From Gemmatimonadaceae bacterium (GTDB lineage Bacteria > Gemmatimonadota > Gemmatimonadetes > Gemmatimonadales > Gemmatimonadaceae): a stretch of DNA of 64,000 nucleotides. Made by a program: the position numbers and the translations under genes. The notes beneath the pieces were generated by a model. That model was not told where the DNA came from, did not search any database, and saw nothing but the letters and a program-made list of their open reading frames with translations. The first letter of the stretch is position 1; each line of letters starts with the position of its first letter. The stretch lies in NCBI GenBank assembly GCA_016720905.1, contig JADKJT010000002.1, forward strand, positions 124,001-188,000, written 5' to 3'. Of the stretch, positions 58,413-64,000 are shown piece by piece.

Positions 58413-60962
58413 ATGCTCATAGCTACCCTCCTGTTCCAACTGGCCGTCGCCAGTCCGTCCACACCGCCGTCCGTAACGACGACGCGACGGGCGGCGATGA
58501 CGGCACCCGACGCACCCGCCTATCGCCCGTCAATCGCACCGCGTGCACCGCAGATTGATGGCCGCGACAATGACGACATCTGGCAAACCGTTCCCGTCAT
58601 CTCGGCGTTTCGTCAATACGATCCAACCGAAGACGGCGATCCCACGATGCGCACCGAGGCCCGCATCGCATACGACGCGCACAACCTCTACGTGTTGGTG
58701 CGTAGCTTCGACCCGCGCCCGGACAGCATCCTGTCCGTGCTGCAACGCCGCGACGGGCTGGCGCTCGCCGACGACATCATCATCGGCATCGACTCGTACA
58801 ACGACAAGCGAACCGGCTACTTCTTCCGGCTGACCGCGGCCGGCACGATGGCGGACGGCTACATCTTCAACGATGGAGAGGAGGACTGGGGGTGGAACGC
58901 GGTCTGGCAGGGTGCCACCCGCGTGGATTCCCTCGGGTGGCTGGCCGAATTTCGTATTCCCCTCAGTCAGCTACGCTATGTGCCGCGCGACGTGAATACA
59001 TTCGGCGTGCTGATTTCCCGACGGGTCGCGCGACGCGGCGAGCGAATGGCGTGGCCGGTGTTTCGCCGCTCGAAAACCGGCCACGTCAGCCAATGGGCCG
59101 ACATCCCGGGTTTCAGCGGCCTCTCGGCCCCGCGCCGTGCGGAAATCATGCCATACAGTGTCGCACGATACGGCTACAAACCCCTCGGCGACGGCACGCC
59201 ACGCAACGCCCCGAGCACCCAGTTCGGCGCCGACCTGAAGGTGGGACTGACCTCGAATGTCACGCTTGACGCCGCCATCAATCCCGACTTTGGCCAGGTC
59301 GAGGCCGATCCCGGCGTGCTCAATCTCAGTGCGTTCGAGCAGTTCTTTGCCGAGCAACGCCCGTTCTTCCTTGAGGGCAGCGGCATCTTCCGCTACGACA
59401 TCGACTGCAATGACGGGCAGTGCACGGGCCTGTTTTACTCCCGTCGTATCGGGCGGTCGCCGCAGTTGGGCGATCGCTACGGCGACGCGTCGTCGCCCCA
59501 GCAGTCGAGCATTCTGGGCGCGGCCAAGGTCACCGGTCGGCTCAGCAAGGGTCTCTCCATCGGCCTGCTGAACACCGTCACCGATCGCGTTCGTGGAAAC
59601 CAATCGCGCACCATTGAGCCTCGCACCAACTACGGGGTCGTTCGTTTGCAGCAGGATTTGCGCGGCGGAAACTCCGGCATCGGATTGATGCTCACGAATA
59701 CCTCGCGACAACTGGACGAATGGACGCGTGATGTCCTCCGCGGCGGCGCGTGGACCGGAGGCCTCGATGCCCGGCACCGGTTTGCCGGAAACACCTGGGA
59801 ACTCTCGGGCCAATTGGCGGGCAGTCGGGTCACCGGCTCGGCTGCCGCAATCGCGCGCACGCAACGTTCCAACGTGCATCTGTATCAACGCAGCGACGCC
59901 GCGCACCTGCAATTCGATAGTGCCCGCACCTCGATGACCGGCTCACTGGCGCAGATGTCCATCAACAAGCAGGGCGGCGGCATCGTGCGCTTCAACGGCA
60001 GCGCGTGGTATCTCACGCCGGGATTCGAGATCAACGACCTCGGGTTCCGCACGCGTGCTGACGAGACGGGCGCATCCGCATGGATGGGCATCCGACCCAA
60101 CAAGCCCTTCAGCATCTTTCGCCGGGGCGGTCTCAACTTCAATGCGTACTCGACCTTCAATACCGAAGGCCTGTCCATCGGGAACGGTGGCAATATCAAC
60201 GCCAACGGGCAGTTCCTGAATTTCTGGAACGGGTATATCGGCACCGGCGTCAACAACGCGTTCGCCACCTATTCCGATCGGGATGCGCGCGGCGGACCCG
60301 CCGTTTTCGACCCGCGTCGCCTGCAGATGTGGATGGGCGTGGAGGGCGACAGTCGGAAGTCACTCGCTCCAAGCCTGAATGCCAGCGGCGGGCGTCGCAC
60401 GGACGGCCTCGGCAGCAGCTGGAACCTCAGTGCCGGTGCACAGTTCCGCGTGGGCGAGCAACTCAATGGCAGCGTGAAGCTGGGCTATGGTCGCAACATC
60501 GACGATCAGCAATGGATTGGGAACTTCACCGATGCCGGAACGACGTCGTACACCTTCGCGCGCTTCTACCAGTCCACCAGCTCCGTCACCTTTCGACTGA
60601 ACTACACCATCACCCCGGCCTTGAGCCTGGAGAGCTACCTGCAGCCGTTTGTCAGCGTGGGCGAGTACACCGACTGGCGCGCGTTGCAGGATAGTCGCTC
60701 GCCTGACGAGGCAAGACGATTCCGCCCGTACACGTCACGCGGAGCACCCGATGGATTCCGCTTTGGCCAGCTGCGCAGCAACAATGTCGTGCGCTGGGAA
60801 TATCGTCCAGGATCGGTGCTGTTCTTTGTCTGGACGCAGGGCCGAGACACCTTCACCGATGGCCCCAACGACTTCGGCCTGCAGCCGGGATGGAACGATG
60901 TGCTGGCGCAGCGACCGCAGAACGTCTTCCTGATCAAGGCCAGCTACTGGCTGGGACGGTAG
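58413..60962 (+). CDS. DUF5916 protein with N-terminal CBM9-like domain
   Basis: An 849-aa exported protein. The N-terminal domain (APRAPQIDGRDNDDIWQTVP, EARIAYDAHNLYVLVRSFDP, FRLTAAGTMADGYIFND, WLAEFRIPLSQLRYV) is the CBM9-like domain of DUF5916 proteins. The rest is the DUF5916 part: NPDFGQVEADPGVLNLSAFE, EQRPFFLEGSGIF, YSRRIGRSPQ, then long beta strands probably forming an outer-membrane barrel, ending FLIKASYWLGR. Common in Gemmatimonadota and Bacteroidota; function unknown. Divergent from the secreted protein at 55845, so the two could work on the same polysaccharide. Confidence 0.9.
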   Translation: MLIATLLFQLAVASPSTPPSVTTTRRAAMTAPDAPAYRPSIAPRAPQIDGRDNDDIWQTVPVISAFRQYDPTEDGDPTMRTEARIAYDAHNLYVLVRSFDPRPDSILSVLQRRDGLALADDIIIGIDSYNDKRTGYFFRLTAAGTMADGYIFNDGEEDWGWNAVWQGATRVDSLGWLAEFRIPLSQLRYVPRDVNTFGVLISRRVARRGERMAWPVFRRSKTGHVSQWADIPGFSGLSAPRRAEIMPYSVARYGYKPLGDGTPRNAPSTQFGADLKVGLTSNVTLDAAINPDFGQVEADPGVLNLSAFEQFFAEQRPFFLEGSGIFRYDIDCNDGQCTGLFYSRRIGRSPQLGDRYGDASSPQQSSILGAAKVTGRLSKGLSIGLLNTVTDRVRGNQSRTIEPRTNYGVVRLQQDLRGGNSGIGLMLTNTSRQLDEWTRDVLRGGAWTGGLDARHRFAGNTWELSGQLAGSRVTGSAAAIARTQRSNVHLYQRSDAAHLQFDSARTSMTGSLAQMSINKQGGGIVRFNGSAWYLTPGFEINDLGFRTRADETGASAWMGIRPNKPFSIFRRGGLNFNAYSTFNTEGLSIGNGGNINANGQFLNFWNGYIGTGVNNAFATYSDRDARGGPAVFDPRRLQMWMGVEGDSRKSLAPSLNASGGRRTDGLGSSWNLSAGAQFRVGEQLNGSVKLGYGRNIDDQQWIGNFTDAGTTSYTFARFYQSTSSVTFRLNYTITPALSLESYLQPFVSVGEYTDWRALQDSRSPDEARRFRPYTSRGAPDGFRFGQLRSNNVVRWEYRPGSVLFFVWTQGRDTFTDGPNDFGLQPGWNDVLAQRPQNVFLIKASYWLGR

Positions 60963-61082
60963 CGCATTGGTGGGTCGTAGCCCAGACGGCCCGCCTATCG
61001 CGGCGCTATGTTTCCGCTCGGTCCGCCGGATGCCCTGCCAACAGGCCGCGGGCCCAACGCTCACCTCGAAAAAGGGAACTGC

Positions 61083-61610
61083 ATGTCTGGGTATGGAGGC
61101 AAGGAACTGGCCAAGGCGTTCCGCACTGTGCGGAACAACACGCTGCAGATCGCCGAGGACATTCCGGCGGACCAGTACGATTTCGTACCGGCACCAGGGT
61201 TGCGCTCAGTGGGTGCGCTCCTGACGCACATCGCGATGACGGCAAAGCTCCAGGAAGACTTCCATCGGACGCGTCGCCTGACCACGCTGCAAGGTTACGA
61301 CTTCCCGGCCATCATCGGCGCGCTCGCGGCCGAAGAGCAGAAGCCGCGTTCGAAAGAGGACATCATCGCGCTCCTCAAGGGCGAAGGCGAGCAATTCGCG
61401 TCGTGGCTGGAGTCGCTGTCACCGGAATTCCTGGACGAAACGTACGGCGATCACACAGGAGCGAACCCGCGCACGCGGTTTGAAGGATTGTTGTCGCCCA
61501 AAGAACACGAGATGCACCATCGCGCGCAGCTGATGCTGGCCCAGCGCCTGATGGGCATCGTGCCGCACCTGACGCGCGCCATGCAGGCACGGATGGCGGC
61601 GCGACCCTGA
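61083..61610 (+). CDS. DinB family protein
   Basis: A 175-aa four-helix-bundle protein. Metal-binding His residues of the DinB/YfiT family are in VGALLTHIAMTAK and LLSPKEHEMHHRAQLMLAQR. The start ATG 61083 has AGGGAA upstream. DinB-like proteins are often thiol-dependent transferases or damage-induced proteins without a defined reaction. It follows DUF5916 by 120 bp on the same strand and converges with the acyl-CoA dehydrogenase gene. Confidence 0.9.
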   Translation: MSGYGGKELAKAFRTVRNNTLQIAEDIPADQYDFVPAPGLRSVGALLTHIAMTAKLQEDFHRTRRLTTLQGYDFPAIIGALAAEEQKPRSKEDIIALLKGEGEQFASWLESLSPEFLDETYGDHTGANPRTRFEGLLSPKEHEMHHRAQLMLAQRLMGIVPHLTRAMQARMAARP

Positions 61611-61647
61611 GCGTCAGTTTCGTAGGACGACGCGGCGTACAGGACGT

Positions 61648-63456
61648 CTAGAACCAGGCGTCCTGCATGTCGAACGGGATCGCGTCCGCCCGCTCCAGCA
61701 AGTCGGCCAGCGGCACCGTTCGCGGTAGCTCCCAGCCAAACCAATAGCGCGCGGCCTGCACCTTGCCGCGGTAGAAGGCGTCGTCAGCGGCATGTGTCGA
61801 CGACGCCAGCGCGCGTGTCGCCACCACCGCCTGACGCAGCCACAGCCAGGCAATCACCGTGCGACTCACCAAATCGAGATACGCACTGGCATTGGCGAGC
61901 GCGCGGGCCGGTTCCGCCTTGACCACGAGCAACGCGGCCGTGACGCGCTCAAGCCGCGTCGCCGCATCGGAGAGTTGCATGCCGAGTGCCGCCAGCGACT
62001 GATCGGCAGCGGTCGCCGCGGCCACCTCGTGCATGCGCGCGAGGAGGGACTGGAATCCCGTGCCGTTATCCTGTCGCACCTTCCGGCCAAGGAGATCGAG
62101 CGCCTGCACGCCGTTTGTCCCCTCGTGAATGGGATTGAGTCGATTGTCGCGATAGTACTGCTCAATGGGATATTCGCGCGCGAAGCCGTAGCCGCCCAGC
62201 GTTTGCATTGCCAACGATATGGCCTCCTGCCCCGCTTCACCAGGCCACGCTTTGGCGATCGGAGTCAACATCTCCAGCAGCGCGGCGGCGGTGTGTCGCG
62301 CCGTGTCATCGGTGGCTGTTCGCTCCTCATCAACCAGGTGTGCGCACTCGAGAATCAAGGATAAGGCCCCCTCGGCGATGCTCTTCTGCGCCAGCAGCAT
62401 GCGGCGTACATCGGGGTGCTCGATGATGGCCACGGGTGGACGCAGTGGATCCTTCTCGCCCGCCAATCGCCCCTGCATACGCGTGCGCGCATACGACAAG
62501 GCGTGACGATACGCCGCATAGGCCATGGCGGTTCCGGCACGGCCAACGCCAATCCGCGCTTCGTTCATCATCTGGAACATGCACGACAAGCCCCGATGGG
62601 GCTGGCCCACCAGTTCCCCGATGCACTCGGTGTGTTCGCCGAAGTTCAGGATCGTGCTGGTGGTCCCTCGCCACCCCATCTTGTGAATGAGGCCGCCCAA
62701 TACCACGCCATTGGCGATCCGCTCGCCGGTGGCAGACGCGCGATAGCGTGGCACCAGCATCAGGGAAATCCCGCGCACGCCTTCCGGAGCGCCGGCGAGG
62801 CGCACCAGCACCATGTGCACGATGTTCTCCGACATTTCGTGCTCGCCGCCGGAGATCCACATCTTGGTGCCCGTAATGCAATAACTGTCGGCGGGATACC
62901 CGGCACCGGCCGGCGTCGCCTGCGTGCGCAGGTCGGCCAGTGACGACCCCGCGTCGGGCTCCGTGAGGGCCATCGTGCCAAAGGCCCGTCCGGTCAGCAG
63001 CGCTTCCAGATACTGTTCGCGTTGTGCCGGGGTGCCAAAGGTGCGAACGAGATTCGCTACGCCCGTGGTGAGCATGGCATACGACGACGTGGCGACGTTC
63101 GCCGCATCGAACCAGAGCATCGCAGCCGTGGCCACCACATGCGGCAATTGCATGCCGCCATCGGCGTAGTCATGCGCAGCCGCAATGAAGCCGGCGTCGG
63201 CAATGGCGGCCACTCCGCGCTGCACGGCGTCCGGCGTCACCACTCGGCCGTCCTGTACGAACGGCTCCTGCTCGTCGCTCTCACGACGATGCGGCAGCAG
63301 GTGAGTTTCCGCGATCCCGCGCGCGGTGGCAATTACGGCGTCAAACGTCTCCCGTGAATGATCGGCATAGCGCTCACGGCTGGTGAGCGTATCAACCGCC
63401 AGCACCTCGTACAGCTGGAATTCGAGATCGCGGGAACTCAGCATCGAGACGGTCAT
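61648..63456 (-). CDS. Acyl-CoA dehydrogenase, long form
   Basis: A 602-aa FAD enzyme of the DmdC-like long acyl-CoA dehydrogenase group. The FAD-binding blocks FGTMALTEPDAGSSLADLRT and ITGTKMWISGGEHE are present, as is GLIHKMGWRGTTSTILNFG. The catalytic Glu region is NPIHEGTNGVQALDLLGRK, where family members usually have YEGTNG. A C-terminal helical extension (~100 residues) is typical of the group. It oxidises an acyl-CoA to the 2,3-enoyl-CoA. The start lies 5 bp after the stop of the small membrane protein gene, indicating an operon. Confidence 0.93.
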   Translation of the reverse strand: MTVSMLSSRDLEFQLYEVLAVDTLTSRERYADHSRETFDAVIATARGIAETHLLPHRRESDEQEPFVQDGRVVTPDAVQRGVAAIADAGFIAAAHDYADGGMQLPHVVATAAMLWFDAANVATSSYAMLTTGVANLVRTFGTPAQREQYLEALLTGRAFGTMALTEPDAGSSLADLRTQATPAGAGYPADSYCITGTKMWISGGEHEMSENIVHMVLVRLAGAPEGVRGISLMLVPRYRASATGERIANGVVLGGLIHKMGWRGTTSTILNFGEHTECIGELVGQPHRGLSCMFQMMNEARIGVGRAGTAMAYAAYRHALSYARTRMQGRLAGEKDPLRPPVAIIEHPDVRRMLLAQKSIAEGALSLILECAHLVDEERTATDDTARHTAAALLEMLTPIAKAWPGEAGQEAISLAMQTLGGYGFAREYPIEQYYRDNRLNPIHEGTNGVQALDLLGRKVRQDNGTGFQSLLARMHEVAAATAADQSLAALGMQLSDAATRLERVTAALLVVKAEPARALANASAYLDLVSRTVIAWLWLRQAVVATRALASSTHAADDAFYRGKVQAARYWFGWELPRTVPLADLLERADAIPFDMQDAWF

Positions 63457-63461
63457 CGACG

Positions 63462-63806
63462 CTATTGCGGGCCCATTAGGAACAGCCCGAGTAGAAACGA
63501 CACGGCGTTCATCACGACCGACGTGAGGAGCACGCGATGGTCCCGGCGCAGGGCGTACACCAGCAGCTTCCACTCGGTCACAACCACCACGGTCTCAAAC
63601 GCCAGCAAAGCGGCCAGATACCAGCCGCGCTCCAGCTCTCTCACCTCCAGCGCCGCCAGTGCAAACGACAAGATCGGATAGGTGAAGACACTCGCCAGCG
63701 CGACGGCGGCCAACTCCTCTCGGCGACGGAATCCGAAGAGTGCGGCAATGGGCACCTCAATGACGATGGTGCCCACCAAGGCCACGGCATAGTATAGGAA
63801 GCCCAT
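63462..63806 (-). CDS. Small four-helix membrane protein, unknown function
   Basis: A protein of about 114 aa with hydrophobic segments FLYYAVALVGTIVIEVPIAA, ELAAVALASVFTYPILSFAL, YLAALLAFETVVVVTEWKLL and LLTSVVMNAVSFLLGLFLMG. The conserved-looking Glu residues inside the second half of the first and third helices (IVIEVP, AFETVV) are unusual for simple anchors. ATG 63806 shares a base with the stop of the upstream gene (TGATG), so translation is coupled; GTG 63809 is an alternative. It precedes the acyl-CoA dehydrogenase in the same operon. Confidence 0.7.
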   Translation of the reverse strand: MGFLYYAVALVGTIVIEVPIAALFGFRRREELAAVALASVFTYPILSFALAALEVRELERGWYLAALLAFETVVVVTEWKLLVYALRRDHRVLLTSVVMNAVSFLLGLFLMGPQ

Positions 63807-64000
63807 CACTTCTTTCCTGCCCGGATAGCCCGCAGCGCCAGCCAGGAGAGGCCTGAAACGACCAAGACGATCGCGACGCCGACCACCAACTCCGCAGGAC
63901 TGAGACCCCGGTCAAACGGTGTGGCGACCACGTCAGCGCGTGCGACACGCGGCGCAAGCACCGAGATACATCCCCAGGTGATCCCCGCCGGCAACCAATG
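63806..64000 (-). CDS. Small exported or membrane protein, 5' end at window edge
   Basis: The visible 64 codons encode a signal-like start (LPAGITWGCISVLAPRVARA), a short periplasmic part (DVVATPFDRGLSPAELVVG) and one helix (VVGVAIVLVVSGLSWLALRA) ending with a basic tail (IRAGKK). The frame is open to the window edge; a TTG at 63994 could be the start, but a start outside the window is equally possible. First visible gene of the operon with the four-helix membrane protein and acyl-CoA dehydrogenase. Confidence 0.55.
   Translation of the reverse strand, partial: HWLPAGITWGCISVLAPRVARADVVATPFDRGLSPAELVVGVAIVLVVSGLSWLALRAIRAGKK

Noticed and set aside
1..64000. Possible CRISPR arrays, insertion sequences, prophage or integrase genes
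   Set aside because: No regularly spaced repeats and no transposase, integrase or phage structural protein motifs were found in any frame. The mobile-DNA signals are limited to TA modules, gene-end remnants and one short inverted-repeat element.

Overview
The window is a GC-rich bacterial chromosome segment from what looks like a Gemmatimonadota member (Gemmatimonas or Gemmatirosa type). This is an inference from the gene mix: many eukaryote-type Ser/Thr kinases, DUF5916 and LVIVD proteins, a 6-bladed propeller protein with a GRRGQGPGEY motif, DUF1259, DUF4198 and DUF305 secreted proteins, a CocE/NonD hydrolase and many SpI/SpII-exported proteins. No rRNA, tRNA, CRISPR array, intact transposase or phage gene was found.

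Layout. 1-9.7 kb: a frameshifted DUF4198 gene, CocE/NonD hydrolase, SDR, propeller protein, a FitAB/VapBC-type toxin-antitoxin (TA) pair, a remnant of an SDR 3' end, two divergent DoxX-like proteins, a DsbD-type disulfide reductase and a broken peroxiredoxin. 9.8-14.6 kb: P1 peptidase, an eroded DUF433/DUF5615 TA pair, a carboxypeptidase-regulatory-domain protein, and a greA-reductase operon. 14.7-21.7 kb: DUF1259 lipoprotein, a short inverted-repeat element, LOG-family protein, phosphodiesterase, MazG-like protein, queG, a TacA/TacT-like TA pair and decayed queG-like 3' sequence. 21.6-28.5 kb: Ig/VCBS lipoprotein, truncated kinase, amidase, recQ, an unknown gene and a second VapBC. 28.7-35.3 kb: multi-TM kinase, a HupE/UreJ trio, a small heme/rhodanese/DsrE group, methyltransferase and OsmC. 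35.3-41.4 kb: a phospho-signalling operon. 41.7-49.9 kb: OM barrel, CDF exporter and a divergent arsenic-resistance locus. 49.9-64 kb: zinc-ribbon protein, LVIVD and DUF305 lipoproteins, second amidase, a cytochrome-like protein, a large secreted protein, DUF5916, DinB, acyl-CoA dehydrogenase and two small membrane proteins, the last running into the window edge.

Most notable system: the three-gene operon at 35272-41445. It encodes an FHA domain joined through one membrane helix to a trypsin-like protease, a Ser/Thr kinase fused through a PEGA-containing segment to a PP2C phosphatase, and a second transmembrane kinase. All three proteins carry a recurring x-x-T-R-hydrophobic motif in flexible regions (four copies in the second kinase, two in the FHA protease, one at the C-terminus of the kinase-phosphatase). 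I infer that these are phosphothreonine sites read by the FHA domain, giving a writer-eraser-reader circuit wired to a periplasmic protease.

A second theme is decay around TA modules. Two TA pairs lie between an intact host gene and a degraded copy of that gene's own 3' end (SDR around FitAB; queG around TacAT), and a third pair (DUF433/DUF5615) is itself eroded. The arsenic locus is organised as arsR-acr3-metallophosphoesterase-aminotransferase on one strand and arsD-arsA on the other, with two 12-bp direct repeats in the shared promoter region. Several single-base frameshifts occur, so sequencing or assembly error must be kept in mind.
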